A stretch of 64,000 bases of DNA, taken from positions 6,944,001 to 7,008,000 of the forward strand of contig CM065318.1 in the NCBI GenBank assembly GCA_033032175.1. Reading direction: 5' to 3'. Origin of the DNA: Saturnia japonica. Lineage: Eukaryota; Arthropoda; Insecta; Lepidoptera; Saturniidae. The notes under the pieces were generated by a model. That model was not told where the DNA came from and made no database searches. It saw nothing but the letters and a program-made list of their open reading frames with translations. A program made the position numbers and the translations under genes. Positions 34,485 to 46,980 of the stretch are shown here, piece after piece (position 1 is the first letter of the stretch; every line of letters starts with the position of its first letter).

Positions 34485-34645
34485 AGTAAACACTAAGGAA
34501 ATTCAACCCCTAAGGTGGTGAAAAAGGGAATTAAAGTTTATATGAAAATCCGACATTTTTGATGATGAATGGGACATAAACACATATAATGGGATATAAG
34601 ACATAACCCAACTTTGACGCGACCGAAGCCACGGGAAACTGCTAG
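34485..34645 (+). mobile_element. Hel-H copy 2, 5' part missing
   Basis: 'actaaggaaattcaacccct', 'aatccgacatttttgatgat', and the end 'gcgaccgaagccacgggaaa' + 'ctgctag' before T match 14045-14337. Confidence 0.6.
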
Positions 34646-35871
34646 TTTCTTATATCTTGGTAAAAATGATGTCATTAATAATATTATTATTGTTGATATT
34701 TCTACTTTAGCTATTATACATGAAGATTTTACAACATCATTGATGCACTAACATGGCATTTTACTTAAAATCACCGTTCTGCTCTTAAGTTTCGCAATAA
34801 AACTCTTGATGTTCCATAATAATTATCCATCAGATATAAAGGTAGGATAGCTAAACGAAGTACAAGACCGGACCTACGTGTATTCGAGATGATTAATGTC
34901 CTCGACTGACCCTTCACCTTTCAGCCGCGCCGTAGATACCGTACCTTATAAATAAATGTTATACAAATACCTACTAAGATAAAGCGGTAGTTTGTTTTTC
35001 CTTTTAATTGTAATTTTATTTAGGAACTTTTATCGCCAAGGATATGCAGTGTCCCATTATGAGGCATACCATTACTTATCAAAAAAGTATATCTAAACTA
35101 AAAACATATTTAGATAATTTAGTATAATATATCAAGTTCTTCGGATTAAAAATTAATTCATTAAAAGGAAAACTTCAAATAACTAGACTACTTTCTTGAA
35201 GCATCCGCTGTCAGTTCTGATAGAATATAGGTATACCCACATTCTAGATATTATACTTATTGGCAAATGATATCCTATCATTTTAATTTCCAAAACACTC
35301 CATTAAAAAATCATGAATATCGTCTAATTTACAAGATACTGTTTAACTTTCTTTGTTATAATGAGTTAAATCTTACAACTGAAGCTTAAACAGTTATCAC
35401 CGATCGATTGGGCTGAAATTTTACATACCTACACGTTTAGTTTGGATGACAATGCATGGTTAGCTAAGTGTCGTCATCTAAATCCAATATGGCAGACATC
35501 CAAAGATGGCGGATCAGTTATTTTCTATGCACCCTCATGATAAGGGTATCAAATGAAAACGTTTTCTGAGAAGAATACGAAAAAAATAATTAATTAAATT
35601 TAAAAATATTTGATGTAACAATTATATTTACCTATAATAAATAAAATTCAGAACAGTACTTGCATAAAATTATTATTTTCATTTCAGTACAACTGAAATA
35701 TTCAATAAAAGCTTGTTTTTAAAAAGTTTTTTTTTCATTTATATGTTTTTACCAATCTCGTTGCAAATTTGGCGAATCAATTATTTTCCATATTTTCTAG
35801 ATGAAATAAATCCAGAAGTTAACTGGAAGTGAAATATTGGTGATGATAACACTAAAATAACATAATTTTTA
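34646..35871. other. No gene recognised
   Basis: AT-rich DNA. 35390-35560 ('ccaatatggcagacatccaa', 'gatggcggatca', 'caccctcatgataagggtat') resembles a dispersed lepidopteran repeat I know by pattern, with no second copy here. Confidence 0.4.
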
Positions 35872-36085
35872 ACAAAAAAGAAAACCAACTTCAATAATTT
35901 TGATGAGTTCCTTGGTATATCTACGAAGTTGAAGGTGCAATGCCAAAAAAATTAAAATAAGGCCAACTTTGAGGAATTCCCTATCCATTAAAAAAATATC
36001 CTAGTCATCCAAATAAAGAAGTTATGTCTGAACATCCATAAAACGTGAATAGTGAACCTCCTCTTTTTTCGAAATCGTTTAACAA
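35872..36085 (-). repeat. Rep-K copy
   Basis: 'aacaaaaaagaaaaccaact', 'atatctacgaagttgaaggt', 'tcatccaaataaagaagtta', 'gtctgaacatcc' match 16380-16560 in order. Confidence 0.65.
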
Positions 36086-36636
36086 TATAGTTTTATTCCA
36101 TTAATTAAAATTAAATGTAAGGAAAAAATGTAATAGAATTTATTAGCAAATATTTAAATACATATTAATGAAGGTTTTAAGCAATTTATTATTATACGAC
36201 AATTATAATTATGTCCTAATAGGTTTTTTTTTTATAATGAATTGTAGAAAATATGAATTACTAAAATTTCATTATAAATCTACTACTATTACTAGATGAA
36301 TAATACCGGTAAAATTTATCGACAAAGAAGATTTTAAAATCGTTGAACGATAAGATAATTCAATAAAACAATTAAGGTAAATTTCTTAAAAAAAAACGAA
36401 GATAATAAATATTACATATTTTTCTAATGTTTATAGTATTTTTGTTTAAAACATTATTCTAAAATGTAAATAATAGTTTTTATTTTAGATACATATTTTC
36501 TTCCCGCAAATGGTCGAAACAGAAACTATAAATTTTACTTAGAACAATGCCCAGACGCGGACGTCCCAAATAAACATGTCTATTCCAAATTATGTTATAC
36601 GTACCATGTGTACTAACAATTGTCTGTAAGTTCTTA

Positions 36637-36740
36637 CGCCAAGTTCGGTGAAGCCGTAAAAGCCGCAGCGGCTCTGTTTTTGGATAGGGCCGGTCCCCTA
36701 AGGCTAAAAGTGTAGTCAGATCGAAAAAAAAAAAGGAAAA
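36637..36740 (+). mobile_element. LINE-B 3'-end fragment with 9-bp target-site duplication
   Basis: Flanked by 'aagttctta' at 36628-36636 and 36741-36749. The sense strand here is plus: the body 'gtaaaagccgcagcggctct', 'cccctaaggctaaa' ends in an A-rich tail at 36724-36740. It starts at 'cgccaagttcgg', almost the same truncation point as the 46379 copy. Confidence 0.85.
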
Positions 36741-37734
36741 AAGTTCTTATGTGATTCGGCATGAACAACTTCCTAGTGGTAAACAAACTCTATCCTACAA
36801 TCTTCCTCCATATGTATATACTTATATTTATACATAAAAATACAACAAATTTGATTTTATTATTCCATACGACCAGAATTTTGGGTTTATGCAAGAATAT
36901 TGCACATACGCTCTTTAATTCGTACACTGGGGAGCTTAATGCCATGCCACAAGACATTTTCATCTCTCTGTTTAACTTATATTACACACTAGCGGCATCG
37001 TGAAAGAAAAAATATCATTCTTGTTAGTGCAATTGCAAAAATTTCTAAAAATAAAAATTTGCAAACACAAAATAATAAATCAAAAATATTAATAAAATAA
37101 AAATACCTAAAACTGTATTAAATAAATAATATCAGCAGTAATTATCAGCTTCATTTAACAAAAAACTTACGTTGATTAGACTACGTTGTTATTGTTTTCT
37201 TAATTATGTATAATTTACCTATCAACATATGTGAGTATATATGTAAATTATTAAATATATAGCTTTCCGCATCATTTCAATGTACATCGATTAAATTAAT
37301 TTTATTAAAATATTGAAGTCGATAGTCCAGTACTTATATGCGACAACATAATATGCATAATTTAATAAAATGAAACAACACCCGCAATTGTAGGAGGCCA
37401 AAGAACATAAGAACGAGTAAGTATTGATCTTGCGGTAAAGCCCGGTCTCTAACGCAGACCTTGCTTACGTACATTGCGTCTAAATACGACTAACATAGCT
37501 ACTTAATAAATACGTCTTAAACTATGTAATTATTGTAGATGGATGCTTCCTAAGAATGTAACTCAAAAATCGATTTTTTTGAGATATCTTATGTTACTTA
37601 ATAATTACTTATGTTTTAGAATATAATTCGAATTGTATGAGATATTTAAATCTAATATGCTTATCCACTCGAACACGTAAGGAAATTTAGCAATAATATT
37701 AAAATATTTTGTAAATCGTTAGAAATTATGCTTC
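36741..37734. other. No gene recognised
   Basis: AT-rich DNA; the 80-codon ORF at 36761-37003 has no domain character. Confidence 0.45.
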
Positions 37735-38290
37735 TTTGGTGTATTCCTTGGCATAACAAAACAAAAGTAACTCCAAAACTTTATCCCACATGACAACAAC
37801 TTGATGAAGTCAGCCATAATGTAAATTCATTTTACTTAAAATGATAACAGCCTCGTTGGCCTAGTGTTCGTTAGCGCGACTGCTACGAGCGAGGTCCTGG
37901 GTTCGAATCCCAGGTCGAGCAAAGTGTTCATTGGGGTTTTCCTATGAAATTCTCAGTAGCAGCTCGGTGTTTGGTTTCGTGCCCGATTAATGGCAATAGG
38001 CTCGCCCCTATTACATGGGACCTAAAAACATACTCGGCGAATTGTAGGTGTACATTAGTACACCTCTGCCCTTACCCTTCAGGGAATACAGGCTGATGGT
38101 ATGTTATGTTATGATAAATAATAATAAATATAATCTTCATCAAATTACAAAAAAATAAAAATCAGTGTAATAAATTTACATTATTATCACTGGTTCGCAC
38201 TTCCGTCACATGATTCGCGCGCAGCTCTCAATTTAAGCCTCTACTAAACGAGTTAAAAGAAGTATAGGTAAATGGTATAGTCTCTCAATA
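37735..38290 (+). repeat. Rep-L copy interrupted by SINE-1
   Basis: Left part 37735-37847 ('aacaaaagtaactccaaaac', 'gatgaagtcag', 'aattcattttac') and right part 38118-38290 ('cgcacttccgtcacatgatt', 'cgcgcgcagctctcaattta') match the uninterrupted copy at 30215-30600. Confidence 0.55.
37848..38110 (+). mobile_element. SINE-1: tRNA-derived SINE, full length
   Basis: A 263-bp element with a tRNA-like head. The A-box-like 'tggcctagtgttcg' is at 37857-37870 and a perfect B box 'ggttcgaatcc' at 37900-37910, held in a T-arm stem (cctgg/ccagg). The body 'attggggttttcctatgaaa', 'ttacatgggacctaaaaaca', 'gtacattagtacacctctgc' is shared with 17612-17845. The 3' tail is 'atgttatgttatg'. Flanked by 'atgataa' at 37841-37847 and 38111-38117, a likely 7-bp duplication. 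Such elements are transcribed by RNA polymerase III from the internal boxes and moved by a partner LINE. It is not a functional tRNA gene. Confidence 0.85.
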
Positions 38291-38874
38291 CTCTCCTATT
38301 CTGTCAATATGACCGAGCCACCAGACACGGTACGCTTGAATCTTCCCAATAATATTTGGCTCATCTATTATATCTTCGATTTCCAAGTTTTTGCGAATTT
38401 TCCAAACAACATATATAAAAAATACACACTGTTACTGTCACATTCATTTGTTGTAAATCATATTTTAAAATCATTTTATAATATCAACGACATTAACATA
38501 ATATCAGTGATTAAATTAACACAAGGCGACCGCAAACTATTACTGTAAATCCCTTCAAAGAGCCGTCAATTCTAAAACTGGCTCGAAGGTTACGTCAATT
38601 GTAAACTAGTACCATCTAACCCTTTTCAAGTTGAGTTGAATTATATATATTTAACAAATGAGATTAGCATGCCAAGTAAGGATTTTCTTGCATCGACCGC
38701 AGCGGTCGACAAGAAACTCAAAACGCTTTTTCTACATTCCAGATATTGCTTGCTGTACATGCACCGATTATGAAATCATACATAACACAATTTTTTTTTT
38801 TTTTTTTTATAGTCTTAGTCGTTTTTCCATAATGTCATTTGATGTTTAGTGACGATGTTGCCCAATAGGTTAAG
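38291..38874. other. No gene recognised
   Basis: AT-rich DNA with a T run at 38791-38808. Confidence 0.45.
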
Positions 38875-38995
38875 AAGAAATGGTAGAACTGGCTCCAAAA
38901 TTGAGCTACCGGAACACATTTATAAGTGCTTTGCAACAAATTTTAAACTTAGGGGTGGTTGTTAGGATATGCCCTACCACCATGCTGTGGTATAC
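38875..38995 (-). mobile_element. SINE-2 fragment (3' part)
   Basis: 'gaactggctccaaaattgag', 'ccggaacacatttataagtg', 'ccctaccaccatgctgtggt' match the reverse complement of SINE-2. Confidence 0.6.
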
Positions 38996-39239
38996 CTATA
39001 CATATCATAGTTATGCTGTTGTTTAAGAAGCATACACGACAACTATTCACTTTTGATCAGACTTGTAGGCACTGTTATGTACAGTAGGAGTAGTCGATAG
39101 TTCGAGGCCCTCTGATTTATTTAATTTCTGAGTTTTTGTTCATAAAGTTATAAAAATAAATATTTTTCTATAACTTATATTTAGTTCATAATCTCCTATA
39201 ACATACGTCCGATTGACTTGTAGTTTATCATAGTTATTT

Positions 39240-40020
39240 CTTTCGCGATGTAGAACGCTCACTAAGAACGGATTTTGAGGTATTCAACTTCTAAGGGTGT
39301 TAAATAGGGGTTGAGAGTTTATATGGGGTGGGTGAAAAAAATTTGTCTTTTGACTTGAAATTTTGTACTTAAACTATTTTATAAAAATGATGAAACACGT
39401 GTATCAACATTTATCAAGATTCATAATTTCTGCGTGTAAAATAAGGGTTGAAATTTCGTATGGGGAAAAAAATATAGATTTGATTTAAGCACACGCCAAC
39501 CACACATAATTTACAGATATAAAATCCAGCGTTTTTAAAAATTTTCACCTAAATCAAATTAAGGGATGAAAGGAGATTGATACTCTTTCACACATCTTGA
39601 ACCTGGATAAAAAAAGCAATAGAATTTTCAATAATACTTTCAGAAATCGTAAAACAAAATAAATTAAAAAAAATGTACTTAATCATTCTTATCCGATTTT
39701 GTTGAAATTTTGTACACAGGAATCATAAGTAATTCCATAATTGATGAGCAATAACAATTGTCTATATTACTTTTAGAAATAGTAAAAAGAAAAAAATTAA
39801 ATAAATTAAATTATCACCAATTCTCGACCGATTCTGATCAAATTGTATAGATGGGAATCATACGTCATTCCATAACCGATAGGCTATAAAAATCGTCAAT
39901 AATACGTTTAGGAATATAAAAAAAATTTAGTTTCTCAACCGATTTTGGTGAAATTTTATACACGGGAAGTATATGTCATTACTCAATTGATAGACTATAT
40001 GAATTGGCAATAATGGAGTA
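39240..40020 (+). mobile_element. Composite Hel-H/Hel-E remnant
   Basis: 39240-39330 resembles Hel-H ('cgctcactaagaacggattt', 'ggggttgagagtttatatgg'). From about 39600 to 40020 there are repeated Hel-E units, each with 'ccgatt(t)tg(g)tgaaattttgta', 'atcat...tcattccataa' and 'gataggctat...aatcgtcaataat'. The units are about 110-125 bp apart. The 3' CTAG end is not preserved. Confidence 0.55.
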
Positions 40021-40679
40021 AAAGTAAAACTACTGGATGATAATTAATAATAAAAAGTTTATTTTCATAAATTTATAACGAAAAACTATAAAAAATATTG
40101 TTAAATACAATTTTATTACCATTTCATTGTGCTTATTATTTAGTAGTACATAATACATAACGAAAGGATCTTCGTTCCACGGTTTGTGTCCCACGACACT
40201 ATCTGTCCACATATATCTTCATATTTACATCGATATAAGTATATGGATTTGGTGATAGAAAAGTATAGTTCCAATTGCTATCGTATAATACATCTAAAGA
40301 TCGCTCAATTTCAATGGAAGCCAGCACGCTGAAAAATCAATTATAAATCACGTCGATATCGCTCGATCTTATCATGGTTACGCCTGTCGAGACATATTAT
40401 ACAAACAATCTGATCGAATTTAATTATTTTCATTTCCCTCGTAAAGCGAACGTGAATACTGCGTGAAATAATCATCGTGTAAAAAGGCTATCAATTCTTT
40501 TGTAGTAGGGTTTCTCATAATTAATAGTCCAGATATCGACGAACCCGTTTAAAAAAAAAACTTCCGTAGAAGGAATTAAAGTTTTTTACTGCCACAAAAA
40601 GTAATATATTGTTAACTACTTAACGTGATGAATGAGCTAAGTTTCTTGTCATAAATTAAGTTTTGGAGCTTTTTTTACC
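40021..40679. other. No gene recognised
   Basis: AT-rich DNA. Confidence 0.45.
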
Positions 40680-40870
40680 GACTTCAAAAAAATACTTAGG
40701 TTACTCAATTAGAATGTTTTTTTTAGATGTTCAGCCATAATTTCATTGTTTATGAACCGATTTGGATGATTCTTTTTTGTTTGATAAGGAGTACCTTCAA
40801 CATCGAGATACACCAGGGAACTCTTCAAAATATTGAAGTTGGTTTTTTTTTTTTTGTTAAAAATTGTCTT
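40680..40870 (+). repeat. Rep-K copy
   Basis: 'gatgttcagccataatttca', 'tttatgaaccgatttggatg', 'gagatacaccagggaactct', 'attgaagttggttttttt' match 49780-49985 and the minus-strand copies at 16380 and 35872. Confidence 0.65.
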
Positions 40871-41407
40871 GTCTGTTCCAATTCAAGTTTTTTTAACCAG
40901 GTGTGAAAACCTACTCTCATATATCTAAGTTATCAAGTAGGGCAAAAGGAATTCACCGCTTTGCCTGAGAACTCCAGACTTTCTTCCTGTCGTACTGCGA
41001 AATAACCTATTCAAGGCAGCTTTTTAATGTCAACTTAAAGATTCTGATCGGCGGACACTTTCCACATACTTACATTTACTTATACTAGTTGTTTAATGCT
41101 CAAATCAGCATTTATGCTTTCGGTTGTAACCATAAATGGGCATCTAATCTAGACTTTAGCATTAGTAAGGAAAGCATCTTTTCAGTTCGTAAGAGAGTCC
41201 AGAAAGGTGAAAAATAATATTCGCTTTTATTTCGGTATCCACTTTTATAGTGTTACACCATCAAGTGTGTTGCACGCGCGAGCTATCAGCCGTCATAAAA
41301 TAATTAATTTCGCGAACCCCCTATGATCAACTGAGGACGTCATAGTGGTCCGAGTACGCCATTGGGAAACCTTGTTAATAGGATGACTAGCTGTGCTCTG
41401 CGTTAAA
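40871..41407. other. No gene recognised; possible old Helitron-like end
   Basis: Mostly unassigned. 'gactagctgtgctctgcgtt' at 41386-41405 looks like another CTAG-type end lying directly beside Hel-P. Confidence 0.4.
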
Positions 41408-41763
41408 TCTATATATCAATACGTGAAACAAAAGCTTTCTACCCCTTTTTAAGCGTATTGTGTGCACGAAAAACTGTGAGATTTGGCATGGTTAAAGTTT
41501 ATATGGAGGAGTGCAGAAAGCTAAAATGTATCTATAATATCTGTTACTAATTTATTAAATTAATACTGCGAATCCTAACCCGACCAGTGCTTTTGAACTT
41601 AGACCCTCAAAATATTAACATTGTCACTCAACGAAAAATGACAGCAAGTGATGTAGATAATACTCATTGTTTAGGTTCATGGATACTGTAAAATATATCA
41701 AACAGAAAATAGTCTTTGGTCAAAAAGTCGCTGGTTGAATTTCGACCTTAGGGCGATAGCTAG
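41408..41763 (+). mobile_element. Hel-P, complete 356-bp copy
   Basis: Starts 'a|tctatatatcaatacgtga' and ends 'gaccttagggcgatagctag|t'. This is an exact fit to A|TC...CTAG|T. It is homologous along its length to 9903-10262 in inverse orientation. Internal palindromic sense is not apparent; no ORF. Confidence 0.8.
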
Positions 41764-43019
41764 TTTTGATAAATGTGCTAGCTAAACCAAATATAACTAG
41801 TGGTTTCTGAGATCATCGTGTTTAATCTTACAAACTCTTTCTATAATGAAAATAATAGTATATATTATAGATAAATTAATAATTTCTTTTGGCCCTTATG
41901 TTTCAAAATAAATTTAGTGCATAATTTAATTTTTCTTCAAATTTTTGTCATAATGCACATTTTACTATTATCATCACTAATATTTCTCTATAGGTGTTTA
42001 CTTTTAACTCCAAAGCGGTCTAAAAACAGGTATACATCAAATATATGAGTTCAACTACTGAATTGAATGAGAGTTATCGGTACAATAAAATATGGACTAC
42101 ATTCAATAAATTATGAAGCATATCTAATATCCGCGGGCGATTCCCGTTTCTCTATTGAGAATACCGATCAAACGATCGTAAACTTTGTCTAAAATATGAC
42201 CTTGTTTATAGAACACACAACACAGCCTCTAGAATACCCGTTGACCTGATTCAGTATAGCTATCTCTCAGGTTCTAAGCCGCTGAATAATAAAACAGGTT
42301 TTCGAGCAGAATGTTACACTGAGATTTGTAACTTACTTTATTATGTATTGAAGGTGACGTACAATGTTAGTGCATGATTTATAAGTTGGTGCATAAAGGT
42401 TGCCGTTTTTTATACAATTTTATTATTCTTTTACGTCATATTTTTGTGTTTCTTTAACAGACTAGATGTAATGAAATATTTCAAAGTAGTTTTACCTACT
42501 TACTTAAGGTCTGGGACCATTGTCCGTTGACCGAGATGACTGGATGAGATAAATTCTCACAATTGAAAAAAAGAGGTTTATTTCCGCAATACCAATTTTT
42601 ATATCGTTCAGACTGAAAATGTATGTAACAAATTACATTAATAAAATAAAAATACATATTAAGATATTTCTTGTTTTGAAACAACGATATTTTATAACTA
42701 GATACGGCATTGACGCTCTTTACATGCCATCGGGAATAGTGGACAATTGCCCTCAGTTCACTTTCGACTTGACACCGGCGGGAGCGAGAAGAAACTTTTA
42801 TCCTTTTTAGACAACAGAGTTTCCGCCTTACTTTGTGATTTCCTAACACCTTTGTTTCAAAATTTGTAACGTTTTCAGATTGCTTTTAATGAGAGTATAA
42901 CGCGTTCATTTATAAAACGTAATTGTTTCGAAACGAAACAAACATAAGGGATTCAGAAGTTGTATATTAAAGAAAATAATATTATAATAATACCAAACAA
43001 TAATAATGTAGGTATATAA
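41764..43019. other. No gene recognised
   Basis: Includes the overlapping ORFs 42496-42849 (-) and 42619-42810 (+). The plus ORF ends with the less AT-biased 'YMPSGIVDNCPQFTFDLTPA', but there are no splice sites or domain to support a gene. Confidence 0.35.
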
Positions 43020-43425
43020 ACAAAAATGTAATGCTTTTCGTTCTGAATTTTATTTTGAAAAATGTAATGCTTTTCGTCGGTAAGCGCATTACTTCAGAAC
43101 GGGCCGATTTGGCTATATTTTATTTGCAAATGTTCGCTATAGATCGAATAAGGTTTTGTATGAAGCAAAAAATTGGAAAAGTATAATGAATACTTTTCAA
43201 AATCGTAAAAAAATTTATTTCCTTTTTTCTATTGGATTTTGTATGAAATCAAGATATTACAAGATATATTATATACTCACTATTGAAAGGATGAATATGC
43301 GCAACTCTTATTTGTTTTGTTATTGATCTGGAATAGTTTACCAGCAAAAAAAAGAATGAGATGGTGGCACTGTAGTTAGGTAGGCCATTTGAAAGGGCAA
43401 AGCAACATTCTGCCGGGTCTGCTAG
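43020..43425 (+). mobile_element. Hel-G copy 4 with a 37-bp internal duplication
   Basis: Ends 'ttctgccgggtctgctag' at 43425 and shares 'gcgcattacttcagaacggg' and 'gaaagggcaaagcaaca' with Hel-G. 'aaaatgtaatgcttttcgt' occurs twice at its start, 37 bp apart. The TC end is lost. Confidence 0.6.
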
Positions 43426-45524
43426 AAATAATATAAAAATGCAATAAGTTGGGACAACCTATAACAATTGTATATTATTACATACAAACCGCTGTTGAAA
43501 GCCCAATAAAAATAGGAGTTATTGTGTAAGGCTACTACGCCAATCGTCCTGTTTTTTTTACATAATGTTTATGTGTATGTATTCATAAGTTTTCTAAAGA
43601 ATGTTCGTGTGGTAGAAAATTCAAGAGTTCAATTTTTGCTCTAGCTGAAACTTAATTTCTCTTTGGTTTAATTAATATCCAAAACGTGAAGGAGCACATT
43701 ACGCAGAGCTGATCAACACGATCCAGTTTTTGGTTCGTAGCTTTTTTTTAGAAATGCGGTTGCTCAAAATTACGCTCGAGTGAGTTTTGTAGCCGTGACT
43801 GTTTAGTCACCATTGTCGTCTATGGATAAAATATGTTTTGTCACGTCGTAACGGTGACAAAAAGTCACCCGTACGCGCTATCACTTAGGCTAAGGCCACA
43901 CTACAAGGTACATAGCTGGGTGCTACGCTAGTAGCTAAGCTAGTTTTAAGTTACATACTGGCCACATAGAAAGTGAGTCACTAGGTGACTAGTAGCTCTG
44001 TTGGTGCGAATGAGGAAATCATGACACTATCACAACTGGGAAGGAAATTATTTTTATATGAGAATTCAAGATTAAAATGTAATACACATCGTATTGGATA
44101 CATAAAATTAATTAAATTAACCCAAAACTTAAAAATGGAGAATTCGAACGCTTATTACGAAGATACGATGAAAAAATTATTTTTCAGCTTCTTAATAATT
44201 TATATTTTATAATGTTTATTTGAAGAATTCAAATTCGGTTTCTCTTTAATACTTAAAATAACTGAGAAAAAGTAATTTGAGCCGATTAGAATATTTTTCC
44301 GTCTGGATCGAGCAACTGTAAAGCATATAAGATTGCGCCAATTTGCGCTAATTAGATACCAAATGATCCTAAATGGATAATTACTTCAATAAAATAAAAA
44401 GACTTTTAATGTTTATCTTATACTTAAATTTTAAATGACCGTAGTTTTTTTTTAAGAAAATGTAAATACAGTTTAGGTAAATTTTAAAAATTCCTTAATG
44501 AAATCATCAGTTACAAAAAACAAGTATTTTATAATATTTTGACAATATTGCCACTACCTGCACAGACGTAGACACGTATACAAGGATTACCAATCAAAAA
44601 GTGTTTGGAGTATGCAACTACAAAATAAATGTTTATAACCAAGACACAATTAACTTTAATAAATTGTATTACAATTGTACTTTATATGTCGCGGTAACTT
44701 GACTGGCGATGTGTCCAGTTGCTGATAGGTACTGGACACAGAATCGACGCTTTCCTGTAACGGTGCTCTGTGTTTGCAACAAAAAGTGTCTAGTTTGCGC
44801 AGCGCCTAAATGTTACTAATTTAGATTTTTTATCAACCATCACGTTTATCGAAATAGTTCCAATAACAGGCAATTAAATATCATTTTAAAAATGTGACAA
44901 AATCCGCACATTTAACTACATTTAGCAATAAATAAAGATATTCACAGTTTCTAAAAGAACGCACGGTAACAGAGGCGAGCATTCCCACGGATTCATAAAT
45001 AAAGTGACTAAAGGCCATGGTTGCTCCGCGTCTCGACGCCGCGACGTCGTGTGTGCAAGGTTCCTTCCTTCCTTATATCTTACCTACACAAGTAATAACG
45101 AAATTAACTTGTACATCGTGACTTCATACCTCTGCGGTAAATATCCTAAGGCCATAATTCGCACTTACAACTGTTTGTCATGCATTAAATCGCTTCCGAC
45201 ATGTTAGGAAAACAATAAAAGTATATTATGAGCGAGCGAAACTTCGAGAATTGCTCCAAGCGACTGCATAGTACATAATGGTGTAAATGTTTCTACTACT
45301 ATTCTCTGCACGTATAATTGAAAAGTAACAACATATTCCGGGTTGTCTTGATTTAATGTACGCATAATAAGCAAAATAAGCAATAATTGTGTTATACCTA
45401 ATTGATCTATATATTTACAAGAATGAATTTTAATATATTTGCGATTGATATACTACAAGATCGTTTGAACGATCACCATGAAGTTGGTAGGTTTAAGTGT
45501 TTTTTCAAAGAGAACGTTTTTATG
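43426..45524. other. No gene recognised
   Basis: 43880-43990 ('ggctaaggccacactacaag', 'tgggtgctacgctag') looks like part of a DNA-transposon-like repeat, without a second copy here. A 10-bp hairpin lies at 44710-44740. 45000-45060 is CpG-richer but short. Confidence 0.4.
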
Positions 45525-45610
45525 CTATTTTTGAAGGCGATAGGTGGCGCTGTGGTTGAGTGATTGACTACTCCAAAGGACAGAGCAATGTCAATAAAGA
45601 AGCATTTAAT
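45525..45610 (+). mobile_element. Hel-G fragment (3' part)
   Basis: 'gaaggcgataggtggcgctg', 'gttgagtgattgactactcc' and 'aaggacagagcaatgtc' match the last third of Hel-G without the CTAG end. Confidence 0.5.
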
Positions 45611-46367
45611 TATAGTCGTTACCGGATTAATATTCGGTAACTTAATAAAGGCCCTAAAAAAAGAAATTTGTAATACTTTAAAAATAGTTCTTGTACTTGA
45701 CATTATCTTACTATTCGATTACTAATTGAGTTGCTAAACTAGTTCAGACGACCTTAGTTTCATATAAGCAAATACTATCTTAAATACTATAATATATAAT
45801 TAACTTGTGGTAAATAAAGTTTCCTGACAATCGCTTGTTGTTAAGTTGTTGAAATATTTTTTTACAATTTCTAAAAGTACTAAAATCAGTTTCAGATTTT
45901 TAAAAAGTTTCCAAGTAAGTACTTGTATGTATTTAAAGCTCTACATATAATATTTTGATCCAAGAACACACTTTTCAAAAGCTCCATTTATTTCGATTAT
46001 GGTACTGACGCGTCACAGATTATTATGTCCTGTTTGGACTAAAATTCCTAAAATAAATAAACCCTTTTGTTAAAAGGCTATATCTATCTCATTCCTTATG
46101 ACACTATAAAGATTATATTTTATACCTACTCGTATATCAGTTGATCATGTGCCTAATAAAATAGACAGAAAGAATTGTTCTCTAAATAGTAGACCTAATT
46201 TGTTATCATGAATGAATGTGAATTCATTAGGGGCGTCCATTAGTTACATTTTTTTTAATTTGAATCCGGGGGTGGTTGAGTTGTGTGAGATTCGGTAAGT
46301 TATAGTGGGGCCTAGCCCCTATTCTTAAAGTTAGGTTTTTAAATTTTACATTTTAAATAATTATTAA
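45611..46367. other. No gene recognised
   Basis: AT-rich DNA; 'ggggcctagcccc' at about 46309 is a small palindrome. Confidence 0.4.
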
Positions 46368-46378
46368 TATTTTACATT

Positions 46379-46465
46379 TTTTTTTCTTTTTTTTTAGATC
46401 TGACTATACTTTAGCCTTAGGAGCCTTGAAGCCGCTGTGGCTTTTACAGCTTCGCCGAACTTGGG
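46379..46465 (-). mobile_element. LINE-B 3'-end fragment with 11-bp target-site duplication
   Basis: Bounded by 'tattttacatt' at 46368-46378 and 46466-46476. The T-rich start is the poly(A) tail on the minus strand; the body is 'gactatactttagccttagg', 'gaagccgctgtggcttttac', 'gcttcgccgaacttgg'. Only 87 bp long. Confidence 0.9.
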
Positions 46466-46476
46466 TATTTTACATT

Positions 46477-46980
46477 CATTCATGCCACTTATGAAGGGTA
46501 GAGGTAAGGAGTCCCATCTTATAAGGGAAATAAGTTAAAAAAAGTCTAAAACTCCACCAAAACGGCGCTAGCGTAAAAAGAGGGAAATACACTTTTTCGT
46601 GATGTTATAGTTTTTACTATTGAAAACTAAAAAAATAATTGAACAATAATGGGAAAAGTTTGTGGAGTGAAAAGTTCGACCACTTTTCGAAACTAACTTT
46701 TCGAAAGTTCGAAAACTAAAAAAATAATAACTTTTGGCGCTATCCTTAAAATCAACGCATTTGCTACCGTGGCGCAGCGCCACATAATTAGACGGTTTTC
46801 GACGGATACTTTTTCATACATAGAGATGATACTCCTGGTCTCCACCCTCGATAATGCCACTAGATACAGAAGCGTTAATAGTGATATCTCTATTTACTAA
46901 AAAAAAATTCTATACAATCATAAATTTTGCTTATGCCTGGAATTGATTTTGTGATACAAAATATCATCTTTATACATAAC
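46477..46980. other. No gene recognised; short direct repeats
   Basis: 'gaaaactaaaaaaataat' occurs at 46622 and 46711 (89-bp period), with several TTCGAAA motifs between. It could be a MITE remnant. The 71-codon ORF at 46568 lies over this and is not supported. Confidence 0.35.

Noticed and set aside
37848..37920. tRNA gene with good B box
   Set aside because: The acceptor stem does not pair properly, the A box is irregular, and the unit continues into a SINE body repeated at 17612-17845.
42619..42810. 63-codon ORF ending 'QFTFDLTPAGARRNFYPF'
   Set aside because: Only the last third looks protein-like, there is no splice acceptor where it would be needed, and the minus strand is open as well.
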